DNA of 64,000 bases from Ignavibacteriales bacterium (lineage in GTDB: Bacteria; Bacteroidota; Ignavibacteria; Ignavibacteriales; Ignavibacteriaceae), in assembly GCA_020061465.1 (NCBI GenBank), contig JAGUYG010000004.1, positions 1-64,000 on the forward strand, written 5' to 3'. The translations under genes and the position numbers were made by a program. The notes beneath the pieces are model-generated. The model was not told the DNA's origin. It worked only from the letters and a program-made list of their open reading frames with translations, and did not search any database. Below are positions 1 to 10,008 of this stretch, piece by piece; the first letter of the stretch is position 1, and the number at the start of each line of letters is the position of its first letter.

Positions 1-177
1 CGCTCGTAATTTCAAATATTTCATATAAATCGAATTGACGAATTCGGATCACTCTGTTCCAATACAAAATCATCGATTGATCGCGCAGTTCAATTTTTTG
101 CGTAAGGTAACTAATTAATATTACGTGTCACAACCGCAAGCTGTATCAGGATCGGCTTACTAAGAACAAGTGCAATC

Positions 178-2931
178 TTACTTTACCAAAAAAGCCTTAA
201 CTATTTCATCCGTACGCTGTAAAGCCTCGGAAATCTTTGTTACATCCTTTCCTCCGGCGGTTGCCATGTACGGTCTGCCGCCGCCGCTGCCGCCTACGAC
301 TTTAGCAATTTCACCGACTATTTTGCCCGCATTCAATTTCTTTTCCTTTATTAGATCATCGGTTACCACACAAACTATTGCCGCCTTCCCTTCAATTGCT
401 GATATCAATACTCCAACACCGCCTTTTATTTTGTTTCGCAGCTCATCGCCGAAGGATTTCAACTCATCCATAGTTTCAGCGTTTACTTTTGCTTTATAAA
501 TCTTAATGCCGTCTATGCTGGATGAAACAGAAAGCAGTGAATCAAGCTGTTCGATCTTCTCCCTAAATTTTAAAACGGAGATTTCTTTTTCCAATTTCTT
601 TTTGGCTTCGAGCAGCTCATAAATTTTTTGGTCTGCTTGCTTAAGCTGACTAAGCTGCTGATTCAAATATTGCTCGATGCCTGCACCCGTTATCGCTTCA
701 ATTCTTCTTATACCGCTTGCAATTGAAGCTTCGCTGATGATTTTGAACAAACCGATTTCAGAAGAATTATGTACATGCGTACCGCCGCAAAATTCTGTAG
801 TGAAATCACCGAACTGTACTACATTTACTTTGTCGCCGTACTTATCGCCGAAGAACATCAACGCACCCATTTTCTTAGCTTGTTCAAAGGGAATGTTGCG
901 GTGATGCTGTAAAGGTAAGCTAAATCTTAATTGTTCGTTTACCAGTGTTTCAATCTCTTGAATTTCAGTTTGACTTAGCTTCGCATAGTGAGTAAAGTCG
1001 AAACGCAGTCTATCAGGTCCAACATAAGAGCCTGCTTGATGTACGTGTGTACCTAAAATTTTTCTTAATGCGGCATGAAAGAAATGCGTAGCCGTATGAT
1101 TGCGCATTATATTCCATCGGCGTTTTTCATTGACTTTTGCTATTACTTCTTTCCCGGGCTTTAGGATTATTCCTTCAAGCGGTTCAACAATGTGTACGGT
1201 TTTGCTTTCTACTTTTGTAACATCAACTACCTCAGCGTTATTGCTGTCAATTATTAAGTCTCCGAGATCGTCAATCTGCCCGCCGGCTTCTACATAAAAA
1301 GGAGTTTTATCTAAAATGATAAGATCGGCATTGCGTTCTTTTTTGTATCCGATAATTCGAGCATTTGAGGAAAGCTCGTCATAACCGGTGAATTCCGAAG
1401 CCTGATCTTTCGGCAGTTCAAATGAGTTAAGATCTGCAATTGCAATGTTAACCGAAGCGAATTTTTCTTTAGATGATTCTCTTCCGCGCTGCCTTTGCTG
1501 CTCCATTAATATATTGAAGCCTTCTTCGTCAATGGAAAATCCTTTTTCGCGAGCCATAACGTTAGTAAGGTCAACCGGAAATCCGTATGTATCATAAAGT
1601 TTGAATACGTCATCTCCGCTCATAACCGGGTTTGAATTTAGCTGCTCTTGGGTGGTTTTTTCATCCCACTGCGAAAGATAGATTTCCATTACCGAAATGT
1701 TGTCTTCTCTTCTATTCACTTTTATTAAATAATCATTTTTTAGAACGTCTTTACCATCCGAAACATAATATGCATCGCCGTATTTCTTCCGTAAGAGTTC
1801 GGTTATGTGCAGAGTAACAATTTCGTTAAATAAATCTATTCCTCTATCCAGCGTTACATTGAAACTTTCTTCTTCTGCTTTAATTATTTTTTCAATGTTG
1901 GATTGATTAATTTTTATTTCCGGAAAGACTTCTCCAAAATTTTGCACGACTACATTTACGAGCTTATAAAGAAACGGCTCTGTCAAGTTTATTTTTCTTC
2001 CATATCTGGAAGCTCTTCTTAAAATTCTTCTTAACACATAGCCGCGTCCCTCATTCCCCGGAACCGCTCCGTCTCCGATTGCAAAGGTGAGAGTACGAAT
2101 ATGGTCGGCAATAACACGCATAACGATTTGCACTTCGGCAGCATCGTACTTTTTCCCGCTGATAATTTCTATTTGATTAATAATCGGAGTAAATACATCG
2201 GTATCATAATTAGAGCTTTTCTTTTGGAGAACTGCGCACACACGCTCAAAGCCCATACCGGTATCAACGTGTTTTGCGGGAAGTTCATGAAGCTTTCCGG
2301 TTTCATCGCGGTTGTATTGAATGAAGACGAGATTCCATATCTCAATACATTCGGGCGTTCCGGCATTTACATATTGGGGATTATCATAATCGTCGGTTAA
2401 ATTGATGTGGATTTCAGAACAGGGACCGCAGGGTCCAGTTTCGCCCATTTCCCAGAAGTTATCTTTCTCGTCAAATCTTAAAATATGTTTGGGATTTATT
2501 TCTGTTTTTGTTTTCCACAGTTCAAACGCTTCGTCGTCGGTTCTATAAACAGTTGCCCACAATCTTTCTTTTGGAAGTTTCCACACTTCGGTTAAAAGCT
2601 CCCACGCCCACTCAATTGCTTCTGCTTTGTAGTAATCGCCGAAGGACCAATTGCCCAACATCTCAAAAAAAGTGTGATGATAAGTATCGTATCCTACTTC
2701 TTCAAGATCGTTATGTTTTCCGCTTACGCGTATACACTTTTGCGTATTTGCTGCACGTTTGTAATCTCTCGTACCGGTTCCTAAAAAAACATCTTTAAAT
2801 TGATTCATCCCGGCATTGGCAAACAATAATGTGGGGTCGTCAAACGGAACCACCGGTGCACTGCTGACTATTCTATGATCCTTACTCTTAAAAAAATCGA
2901 AAAATTGTTGCCTTATTTCGTTTGAAGTCAT
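178..2931 (-). CDS. alaS: Alanyl-tRNA synthetase
   Basis: Charges tRNA-Ala with alanine in the cytoplasm and edits mischarged Ser/Gly. The frame is open to 3054, but the family's N-terminus starts at MTSNEIRQQFFDFF, preceded by an AAGG ribosome-binding site 5-9 bases upstream, so I place the start at 2931 (917 aa, normal bacterial length). The catalytic domain fills the first half (FFEMLGNWSFGDYYK, CGPCSEIH). The editing domain has the metal-binding HTATH (H612, H616) and CGGTH (C715, H719) motifs, and the C-terminus carries the coiled-coil and DHHA1-like region rich in glycine (GGSGGGRPYMATAGG). All key residues are present. It stands alone; downstream sequence to the window edge shows no gene. 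Identity is secure. Confidence 0.97.
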   Translation of the reverse strand: MTSNEIRQQFFDFFKSKDHRIVSSAPVVPFDDPTLLFANAGMNQFKDVFLGTGTRDYKRAANTQKCIRVSGKHNDLEEVGYDTYHHTFFEMLGNWSFGDYYKAEAIEWAWELLTEVWKLPKERLWATVYRTDDEAFELWKTKTEINPKHILRFDEKDNFWEMGETGPCGPCSEIHINLTDDYDNPQYVNAGTPECIEIWNLVFIQYNRDETGKLHELPAKHVDTGMGFERVCAVLQKKSSNYDTDVFTPIINQIEIISGKKYDAAEVQIVMRVIADHIRTLTFAIGDGAVPGNEGRGYVLRRILRRASRYGRKINLTEPFLYKLVNVVVQNFGEVFPEIKINQSNIEKIIKAEEESFNVTLDRGIDLFNEIVTLHITELLRKKYGDAYYVSDGKDVLKNDYLIKVNRREDNISVMEIYLSQWDEKTTQEQLNSNPVMSGDDVFKLYDTYGFPVDLTNVMAREKGFSIDEEGFNILMEQQRQRGRESSKEKFASVNIAIADLNSFELPKDQASEFTGYDELSSNARIIGYKKERNADLIILDKTPFYVEAGGQIDDLGDLIIDSNNAEVVDVTKVESKTVHIVEPLEGIILKPGKEVIAKVNEKRRWNIMRNHTATHFFHAALRKILGTHVHQAGSYVGPDRLRFDFTHYAKLSQTEIQEIETLVNEQLRFSLPLQHHRNIPFEQAKKMGALMFFGDKYGDKVNVVQFGDFTTEFCGGTHVHNSSEIGLFKIISEASIASGIRRIEAITGAGIEQYLNQQLSQLKQADQKIYELLEAKKKLEKEISVLKFREKIEQLDSLLSVSSSIDGIKIYKAKVNAETMDELKSFGDELRNKIKGGVGVLISAIEGKAAIVCVVTDDLIKEKKLNAGKIVGEIAKVVGGSGGGRPYMATAGGKDVTKISEALQRTDEIVKAFLVK

Positions 2932-3060
2932 ACTTACCTTGCTATTTTTAAGGCTCAAAGATAATAAATTGATTCTTAAGCATAAACCCGCTGTAGATTG
3001 CACAAAAAAATCAATGGTGAAGAATACGCTAAAAATTTCAGACACGAATTTCACGAATTA

Positions 3061-3078
3061 TCCGAAGGATCCTTTGGA
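3061..3078. repeat. 18-bp palindromic element
   Basis: TCCGAAGGATCCTTTGGA, one base short of a perfect palindrome. It sits between alaS and the histidine kinase, inside a run of direct/inverted CACGAATT-type sequence, as if dropped into it. Member of the dispersed family described in the findings. Confidence 0.8.
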
Positions 3079-3195
3079 CACTAATTCAAATTCGTGAACA
3101 TTAGTGTTCATTAGTGGCTAAGATTAACATTTGTTAAACTATAAATTTGATTGTTTAAAAAGAGAATTGCTAAAGGGGAAAATCAAAAAACTTAA

Positions 3196-6100
3196 TTATG
3201 ATTTCTTGCTGATAGGAATAACAACGCTAATTGAAGTGCCTAAATTCGGGTAACTTTCAATTTCCAAATTTCCGCCGAGTATTGCTGCGCGCTCACGCAT
3301 ACCGATTAACCCAAATGTTTTTTCACCCTTCTTTTCATCGCTCGAAAAACCTTTACCGTTGTCAATAATTCTCATAAAGAAATTCTTTTCATCGCGGTTA
3401 ATTTCAATCTGCACGTGAGTAGCGCCAGAATGACGCGCAATATTCGTCAATGCTTCTTGAAATATTCTGAATATAGCGATTGACTCATCCCGTCCGATTT
3501 CGAGTTCGATATCAAGACCTTCTAAACTGCATTTGATACCCGTGTTTGTTTCAAACTCTTGCGCTTGCCATTCCAATGCGGATATTAATCCTAAATTATC
3601 AAGCACTTCGGGTCTTAATTCTGTAATTAGTTTTCTTACACTTTTTACAGAACTATCAATAATTTCTTTCATGCCTTCAATTTCGCTTTGAATCGAATCA
3701 ATATCTATTGAAGAAATACCGGCAGAAATGCTTCTGCCCAATAAAGTCAAATTCATTTTTAAGGAAGTAAGCACCTGCCCTAATTCGTCATGTATTTCTC
3801 TTGCAATGGAAGCACGTTCCTCTTCGCGAACTGACTGCAAATTTGCGGCAAGTGCGCGCAATTGTTCGCGGCTTTCACGAAGATTATCCTCGGCTTTTTT
3901 CCTTTCCGTTACATCGTTTGCCAGTACAAGTCTTGCTTTTCTGTCTGCAAACACAACATCATGAGAAACAATTTCAACATCTATAATTTCTCCGCTTTTT
4001 TTCTTATGCTTCCAAACGCCTGCTTTTCTATAACCCGCTTCATGCTCTTTAACAAATTTTTCAAGTGATTCAACTTCGTCGGGCGGACGGATATCTTCTA
4101 TTGTCATTGTTAAAAAATCTTCCCGTGAATAACCGTAATTATTAACGGCAGCTTCGTTAACCGTAAGAAACTCAAAGGTATCCGAATCGTATACCCACAT
4201 CGGCAGAGGATTGTTAAGAAATAATAGCCTGTATCTTTCTTCCGATTTCCTTAATGCTTCTTCGGCTTCAAGCCTGCCCGTTAAGTCCAGAACTATTGCC
4301 AGGAATATACGTTTAAACGGAAGCTCGATTAATTGAAGATTAACTTCGACAGGATAGCGGGTTCCGTTTGCGCGTAAGTGTTCGGTAATAAATACCAGCT
4401 TTTCTTTTTCATGTTTAAGGAGCGGCTCAATTAATTTTCTGAATGATTCTTCATTAAACTCGGGCTTAATATTTACAGGAGTCATATTCATTATTTCGTT
4501 GGAAGAATAGCCTAAATTTTTCACGGCACCTTCATTAACAAATGTGAACTGAAGAGTTTTTGCATCGAAAATATAAATCTCGTTTACGCTTGCTTCCAAT
4601 ACAGTTAATAGCTGAAACCGTTCTTCTTCATATAATTTTCTTTCCGTTACGTCTGTTGCCAACACTAAAACAGTTTCTACTTCCCCCCTGTCGTTGAATT
4701 CGGGAATGATACGTGATTCAATGAATTTCTTCCCTTCGGGCAGCTCTAAATCGAATTTTGTTAAATTTTCTTTTCCGGTTTTAAACACTTCGGAGATAGC
4801 ATTTAAATTAAGTGTTGAACTTTTCGTTAATTCAATCTTGTCAATCTTTTTTCCAATTATGAAGGAAGGATCTAATCCCGTCAATCGTTTTATTGCAGGA
4901 TTAACGTAAAGGCATTTCAAATTTTCATCCACCCGCGCTATTATATCGGGCGTATTTTCAACTAAAGCTCTGAATTCCGCTTCTCTTTTGCGTAAGGTTT
5001 CTTCTGCATTTTTTCTTTCAGTAATCTCTTCAATAAAAATTTCCGCTTGTTTTTCAAGCTGGTTTATTAAGTTTTCATTTTCGAGTGCAACTGCTATATG
5101 ATTTGCCACAATTTGAAGATGCTCAAGGTCGCGTTCGGTAAAATGAATCATGCGTTCCGACGTATAAATACCGATAATACCGGTTACTCTGTTATCTATC
5201 AGCATCGGGGCGCCGGCATACGAGATAAAATTATTCGGCGTTTTATTAAATTGATCCCCGTCTTTTGTTAGAGGATGTACACCCGTATCTTCTATTGCTA
5301 AAGGTCTGCGGCTGCTTAAAATTTCTTTTGCTATTCCAACATTAGCAGGAAAAGTATTTCTTAATATTTCGGGGGGAACACCTCTTGCAGCAAGCAAGGT
5401 TAAACTGTCATCTTCAAGCTTTCGAATAACGCATGCATCAACCCTGAATGTATCGCACACAAGTTCAGTGAATTTGTCAAGCTGTTTTCTTAATTGATTT
5501 GATGCTACGATTTCACATGTAACGCTGGCAATTAACTTTAACCTTTCGCTGTTAAAATTAATTTCTTCTTCAGCCTTTTTTTGTTCGGTGATGTCCGAAA
5601 TCATTGCCATTACCGCCGCAACATTTCCGTGTTCATCTCTAATAGGCGCAGTAGATAATCTAGCATAAAACTCCAAGCCGTCCTTTCGGCGTCGTACTAT
5701 TTCTTTTTCTTTTAATGATTCTCCTTTAATTACGCGTTCAAAATTTCTTTCGAAGTCTTTTTCTTTATCCGGAGAGAAAAAGCTATATGGTTTACCCAAA
5801 ACTTCTTCCGCCTTAAAACCAAAAAGTTTTTCAGCAGCAGAATTCCACAACTCTATTTTCTTTTCTTTGTTTAATTTAATTATTGCAACGGGTGATGCAT
5901 TGAATATTGCGCTCAGCTTTACATTGGCATCAATTAATTGTTCTTCGGATTTTTTAAATGATATCTCAAACTCTTTCTTTTGTGTTGAGTCAATTATTAT
6001 TCCTTCATAGTGAGTAATGCGTCCTTTGTCTCTTCTTACCCATGTCCAATCTTCTATCCATCTTACTTCTCCTGATTTTGTAAGAATGCGATATTCTTGT

Positions 6101-6966
6101 TTAAATTCTTTATAACCGGCATTCGAATAGTGCATTACTTCTTGAGCTACTCTATCAAGGTCCTCCTTATATACGATATCCGCATAAAGTATTTTACCGG
6201 TTAAAAACTCATCCGGTTCATAGCCCCATTGGCGTACATTTTCCGAGACAAAATCAACAGGCCAATTTTCTTCTGCTTTCCATAAGAAGGCGACGGCAGG
6301 GCTTCGATTTATTATTTCATCCAACTCTTTGAGTTTTTCGATACTAAGCACCAATTCCCTTTTTGTTCTTTCATTAAAAAGAAGTATCAACCCGATTGCC
6401 GTAATTAGTGCAAGAACTGAACTGAGTAAAAATCCCCACGGTGCCAAGGTAAAATTTTCTCTCAATAAAGGATAATCTAGCTTGTGCAGCCCCCAAAGAA
6501 ACAGCGCCCAGCCGGTAATCTTAGCCGCTATCAGCTTTGATTCACTGCTTTTGAGAAATGAAATTCCTGCGAACATAAATACGAATGCAGTAAATAGAAT
6601 AGGAAGCATGCTAAGGAAATAAAACGGCAGTTTGAGTGCGGCGGCGCTTATTGACCAAAAGACTGCTATTGCCGCGATGTAAAAAAAGATGCGGGGAAAT
6701 TTCTTTTCAATGAATAAGTAAGTACCGTAGGAAATTAAGAGCGAACTGGCAGTCATAAATATATGGCTTAGCAAAATAAAATATTGCGGATAAGTACTTG
6801 TTTCACTTAAAAGCGAGGTTGATAATCTTGCGCAATACATAAGCCAGCCTAAAGTAAGGACTCCTATGTATTTTTTCTTTTCCTCTTTATAAAAGTAAGC
6901 ATAGATTAAGAAAAGAATCAGCGTTCCAATCAGGCTTGTAGTTATTGCAGGTATTAACCAGTTCAT
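3196..6966 (-). CDS. Membrane-bound multi-PAS/GAF sensor histidine kinase (HisKA_3 type)
   Basis: 1256 aa. Residues 1-200 hold about seven hydrophobic membrane segments. They are followed by PAS domains at roughly 215-335 and 340-460, a GAF domain near 475-645, and three more PAS domains near 660-1030. A NarL/DegS-type dimerisation domain has the phospho-acceptor in REIHDELGQ (H1059), and an HATPase domain (EALTNIARHSG, DNGKGF, GLIGMRERA) ends the protein. It should autophosphorylate in response to an intracellular or membrane signal and pass phosphate to a LuxR-type response regulator. No regulator is encoded nearby, so it is an orphan kinase here. The ligand cannot be told from sequence. 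No strong ribosome-binding site precedes the ATG, but the membrane region fits a start at this position. Confidence 0.93.
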   Translation of the reverse strand: MNWLIPAITTSLIGTLILFLIYAYFYKEEKKKYIGVLTLGWLMYCARLSTSLLSETSTYPQYFILLSHIFMTASSLLISYGTYLFIEKKFPRIFFYIAAIAVFWSISAAALKLPFYFLSMLPILFTAFVFMFAGISFLKSSESKLIAAKITGWALFLWGLHKLDYPLLRENFTLAPWGFLLSSVLALITAIGLILLFNERTKRELVLSIEKLKELDEIINRSPAVAFLWKAEENWPVDFVSENVRQWGYEPDEFLTGKILYADIVYKEDLDRVAQEVMHYSNAGYKEFKQEYRILTKSGEVRWIEDWTWVRRDKGRITHYEGIIIDSTQKKEFEISFKKSEEQLIDANVKLSAIFNASPVAIIKLNKEKKIELWNSAAEKLFGFKAEEVLGKPYSFFSPDKEKDFERNFERVIKGESLKEKEIVRRRKDGLEFYARLSTAPIRDEHGNVAAVMAMISDITEQKKAEEEINFNSERLKLIASVTCEIVASNQLRKQLDKFTELVCDTFRVDACVIRKLEDDSLTLLAARGVPPEILRNTFPANVGIAKEILSSRRPLAIEDTGVHPLTKDGDQFNKTPNNFISYAGAPMLIDNRVTGIIGIYTSERMIHFTERDLEHLQIVANHIAVALENENLINQLEKQAEIFIEEITERKNAEETLRKREAEFRALVENTPDIIARVDENLKCLYVNPAIKRLTGLDPSFIIGKKIDKIELTKSSTLNLNAISEVFKTGKENLTKFDLELPEGKKFIESRIIPEFNDRGEVETVLVLATDVTERKLYEEERFQLLTVLEASVNEIYIFDAKTLQFTFVNEGAVKNLGYSSNEIMNMTPVNIKPEFNEESFRKLIEPLLKHEKEKLVFITEHLRANGTRYPVEVNLQLIELPFKRIFLAIVLDLTGRLEAEEALRKSEERYRLLFLNNPLPMWVYDSDTFEFLTVNEAAVNNYGYSREDFLTMTIEDIRPPDEVESLEKFVKEHEAGYRKAGVWKHKKKSGEIIDVEIVSHDVVFADRKARLVLANDVTERKKAEDNLRESREQLRALAANLQSVREEERASIAREIHDELGQVLTSLKMNLTLLGRSISAGISSIDIDSIQSEIEGMKEIIDSSVKSVRKLITELRPEVLDNLGLISALEWQAQEFETNTGIKCSLEGLDIELEIGRDESIAIFRIFQEALTNIARHSGATHVQIEINRDEKNFFMRIIDNGKGFSSDEKKGEKTFGLIGMRERAAILGGNLEIESYPNLGTSISVVIPISKKS

Positions 6967-7084
6967 ATTAAAATAAAAATTGTTTTACTTATAAGTATGC
7001 ACTATTAAATAATAAAATCTAACCTAAGATATTTGTCCAAAGGATTCATTCGAAAAATTTTAATTGTAAGTAAAAAACAAATAA

Positions 7085-7134
7085 TCCGAAGGATCCTTTG
7101 GACAAATCCCAAATTATCCGTAGGATCCATAGGA
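7085..7134. repeat. Two adjacent 18-bp palindromic elements
   Basis: 7085-7102 reads TCCGAAGGATCCTTTGGA and 7117-7134 reads TCCGTAGGATCCATAGGA, an intact palindrome with compensating changes (GTAGG/CCATA). The compensating change suggests the inverted symmetry itself is maintained or was copied as a unit. Confidence 0.75.
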
Positions 7135-7263
7135 CAAATAATATCCAAAGAACAAATTCAAGAATTCAAACCTTATATCAACCTGCTTTTTGATTCTCCG
7201 TAGGAAAAGGTAAATCGGACAGTAATAAACAAAATTACAAGGTTGACAAAAAACAAAGTGTTC

Positions 7264-7360
7264 TGTCATTTCGCCTGCCTGCTGCAGGCAGGAGGGAGTC
7301 TTCGACTGAGAAATCTTTACGCTGGATGCTAAAATTAAGATTTCTCCTCCGGAAATGACA
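7264..7360. repeat. Inverted repeat of the TCATTTCG...GAAATGACA type
   Basis: Outer ends TGTCATTTC (7264-7272) and GAAATGACA (7352-7360) are complementary, as are GAGAAATCTT and AAGATTTCTC inside, with a CCTGCCTGC/GCAGGCAGG stem near the left end. Related sequence recurs at 30595-30650 and 37950-37987, so it is a dispersed stem-loop repeat and not a gene part. Confidence 0.65.
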
Positions 7361-7547
7361 ACTTTACTATTTACACAGTTTCGATCCTTAGGATAGCCAC
7401 ATTTAGAAATTTTCTTCACAATTAGTTCTATAAAAAATTCTAAGAACTATAACCGTAAGACGAAAAACGGAATACAAATCACGCTGCCGGAAGTGATCAC
7501 ACTACTGCTTTTTAAGTTATCGTACTAATGATTATTTTTTCGATCAA

Positions 7548-9335
7548 ATGAAACTACTACTTTCATACCTCGAAAACTACTGGAAATTTGTATTACTTGC
7601 TCTCCTTTTAGCGGCAATAAATCAAATTTTTTCTATGCTCGATCCATACATTTTCAGAATTGTGATAGACAAATATGCAACAAGATTTGCTGAATATACA
7701 ACCGGCGAATTCTTTAAAGGCGTGGGATTGCTGTTGTTGGCTGCGGTAGGAGTTGCGTTTGTATCCCGTGTAGCAAAAAATTTCCAGGATTATTACGTAA
7801 ACGTTATCACTCAGCGGCTGGGTGCAAAAATTTATTCTGACGGAATAAGCCACTCACTTAAGCTTCCCTATTCTTTGTTCGAAGATCAGCGAAGCGGACA
7901 GACATTGGGTACTCTTCAAAAAGTACGAACCGATGTTGAAAAGCTTATCGCCGCAGCAATCAATACATTATTTACTTCAATTGTCGGGATTATCTTTGTA
8001 ACCGTTTATGCTTTTTATGTTCATTGGATTATAGCTCCGGTATTTTTAGCTGCAATTCCTACACTCGGTATTATAAGCTCAAAATTAAGTAAGAGAATTA
8101 AAAAGGTTCAAAAGCAAATAGTTGGTGAAACAACCGCTCTTGCAGGAACAACAACAGAGTCGCTTAGAAATATTGAGCTGGTAAAAAGTCTCGGACTGGG
8201 TTCGCAGGAAATAAACCGGCTTAATACTACTACCGATAAAATTCTTCGGCTTGAATTAGGAAAAGTAAAATACTTACGAATACTAAGTTTCATTCAAGGC
8301 ACTGCGGTTAATTTTATTAGAACGTGTATAATGTTTCTGATGCTGTATCTTATTTTCATTCAGCAGATAACTATCGGTGAATTTTTCTCTTTGCTTTTTT
8401 ATTCGTTCTTCATATTTGGTCCGCTGCAAAGTTTAGGCGAGATAATAAATATTTATAGAGAAGCCGAAGTTTCGCTCGAAAATTTTAATTCGATTCTGGA
8501 AATGCCGCTCGAAGCCAAACCGGCATTGCCTTATGAAATTTCATCCATCCGGTCGCTTGAGTATAAAAATGTTTCGTTCAAACATAAAAGTTCTACAAGA
8601 CATGCATTGGAGAATATTTCATTCAAAGCTGAAATGGGAGAGACCGTAGCATTTGTTGGTCCTTCCGGTTCTGGAAAAACGACGCTGGTAAAATTGTTAG
8701 TTGGGCTTTACACTCCTGTTAAAGGAGAAATATTTTATAATGGAGTATCCGGCAGCCGTATTGATTTCGATAGACTAAGAGAGAAGATTGGTTTTGTTAC
8801 ACAGGATACGCAGCTCTTTTCCGGCACGCTGAAAGAAAATTTACTTTTTGTTAATCCAAATGCAGCGGACGAAGAATGTTTAGATGTACTTCATAAAGCT
8901 GCTGCCGGAAGTCTGCTTGCAAGAGCCGATAAAGGGTTGGACACTTTGATAGGCGAAGGCGGCGTTAAAGTTTCAGGCGGCGAGAAGCAGAGAATTTCAA
9001 TTGCACGCGCATTGTTGAGAAAACCAGACTTGCTCGTTTTTGATGAAGCAACCTCCGCACTTGATTCTTTAACCGAAGAAGAAATCGGCACAACGATTCG
9101 CGAAATTTCGAGCCGGAAGGATATAATAACAATACTTATTGCGCATCGTTTATCAACCGTAATGCACGCAGATAAAATTTACGTGCTTGAAAAAGGCAAT
9201 ATAATTGAAGCCGGTACTCATCCTGAATTGATTGAAAGAAATGGATTGTATTATGCAATGTGGCGCCAGCAAATAGGTGAAAAGGAATTTGTGGATGAAA
9301 ACGGAAATAAAATTTCCATGAGAGGTAATTTTTAA
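7548..9335 (+). CDS. ABC transporter, fused permease-ATPase (MdlB/MsbA-like exporter)
   Basis: 595 aa half-transporter that should form a dimer in the inner membrane and export a lipid, peptide or drug using ATP. Residues 1-300 form the six-helix ABC transmembrane domain. The ATPase domain has Walker A GPSGSGKTT (from residue 371), a Q-loop (TQDTQLF), the signature VSGGEKQR, Walker B LLVFDEATSALD (D499, E500) and the H-loop AHRLS. All catalytic residues are intact. It is a single gene, transcribed divergently from the histidine kinase. The substrate cannot be inferred from the sequence. Confidence 0.93.
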   Translation: MKLLLSYLENYWKFVLLALLLAAINQIFSMLDPYIFRIVIDKYATRFAEYTTGEFFKGVGLLLLAAVGVAFVSRVAKNFQDYYVNVITQRLGAKIYSDGISHSLKLPYSLFEDQRSGQTLGTLQKVRTDVEKLIAAAINTLFTSIVGIIFVTVYAFYVHWIIAPVFLAAIPTLGIISSKLSKRIKKVQKQIVGETTALAGTTTESLRNIELVKSLGLGSQEINRLNTTTDKILRLELGKVKYLRILSFIQGTAVNFIRTCIMFLMLYLIFIQQITIGEFFSLLFYSFFIFGPLQSLGEIINIYREAEVSLENFNSILEMPLEAKPALPYEISSIRSLEYKNVSFKHKSSTRHALENISFKAEMGETVAFVGPSGSGKTTLVKLLVGLYTPVKGEIFYNGVSGSRIDFDRLREKIGFVTQDTQLFSGTLKENLLFVNPNAADEECLDVLHKAAAGSLLARADKGLDTLIGEGGVKVSGGEKQRISIARALLRKPDLLVFDEATSALDSLTEEEIGTTIREISSRKDIITILIAHRLSTVMHADKIYVLEKGNIIEAGTHPELIERNGLYYAMWRQQIGEKEFVDENGNKISMRGNF

Positions 9336-9561
9336 ACAATAATTTTAATTCGAGAGAATTCCAATTTGTCTTGATTTTCACTTTAATATAAAATCAATAT
9401 TTTCATTACAACAAATCTCATGCTTCCTTGCATTCATGCAGCCATGCAATTGTGTAATCATGCATCCATACGCCCTTTCATTCTTTCATTTCATCAAGTT
9501 TATCGAGAATCCATTTCCCCATTTTTGTATCAAACGTAACAACAAATTGAAAGGATTTTAA

Positions 9562-10008
9562 GTGAAGAGAAATATTTTAGCGGCACTGGTATTAGCAGTT
9601 GTGTTTTTAGGCTGCAGCAATAACATGGCTAACGATAATTTAAAATGGGAAGACAACCTCGAAACTGCGTTACAGAAGGCTAAGCAGCAAAACAAAGCTG
9701 TGCTTGTTAATTTTACCGGAAGCGATTGGTGCATCTGGTGTCAGCGTTTAAGCAACGAGGTTTTTTCAAAAAGCGAGTTCGAAGAATTTGCAAATGATAA
9801 TTTGATTTTAGTTAAACTTGATTTTCCGCGGACAATCGAGCAAAGCAACGAAACCAAACTATACAATAACAATCTCGCTCAAAAATTCGGAGTGAGAGGA
9901 TTTCCGACGATACTATTATTTAACTCATCAGGCAAACTAATTTTAAAAACAGGTTACCAGCCCGGCGGACCGATTAATTACGTTAACCATTTGAAAGCGT
10001 ACTTATAA
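9562..10008 (+). CDS. Thioredoxin-fold lipoprotein
   Basis: 148 aa starting at GTG, preceded by AAAGG. Residues 1-18 form a lipoprotein signal (VVFLGC, C18), so it is predicted to sit on the periplasmic side of a membrane. A thioredoxin-like domain follows with the redox pair in DWCIWC (C57, C60) and the cis-proline region RGFPTILLF. It resembles the DUF255/thioredoxin_7 group that reduces or handles disulfides of exported proteins. It is the first gene of the plus-strand accessory region. Its 3' end occurs twice more downstream as fragments (11120-11176 and 16633-16782), each followed by the same kind of repeat. Confidence 0.85.
   Translation: MKRNILAALVLAVVFLGCSNNMANDNLKWEDNLETALQKAKQQNKAVLVNFTGSDWCIWCQRLSNEVFSKSEFEEFANDNLILVKLDFPRTIEQSNETKLYNNNLAQKFGVRGFPTILLFNSSGKLILKTGYQPGGPINYVNHLKAYL

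Larger units (their letters stand above)
6967..7547. other. Intergenic region with palindromes and a dispersed inverted repeat
   Basis: No convincing gene; the open frame on the minus strand at 7114-7419 is composed of repeat sequence. It contains three 18-bp palindromes of the TCCGAAGGATCCTTTGGA family (7036-7053 diverged, 7085-7102, 7117-7134). It also contains an inverted-repeat element near 7264-7360 whose ends read TGTCATTTC and GAAATGACA, with an inner pair GAGAAATCTT / AAGATTTCTC. The region lies between the divergently transcribed kinase and ABC exporter genes and must hold both promoters, which I cannot pinpoint. Confidence 0.6.

Noticed and set aside
170-2798. Plus-strand open frames opposite alaS
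   Set aside because: They lie wholly inside the alaS gene in other frames and lack family features.
3061-3078. Palindromic elements as rho-independent terminators
   Set aside because: They lack a T-run, occur on both sides of and inside genes, and are not tied to gene ends.
7114-7419. 101-codon minus-strand open frame
   Set aside because: It is made of palindromes and an inverted repeat, with no coding-like composition or ribosome-binding site.
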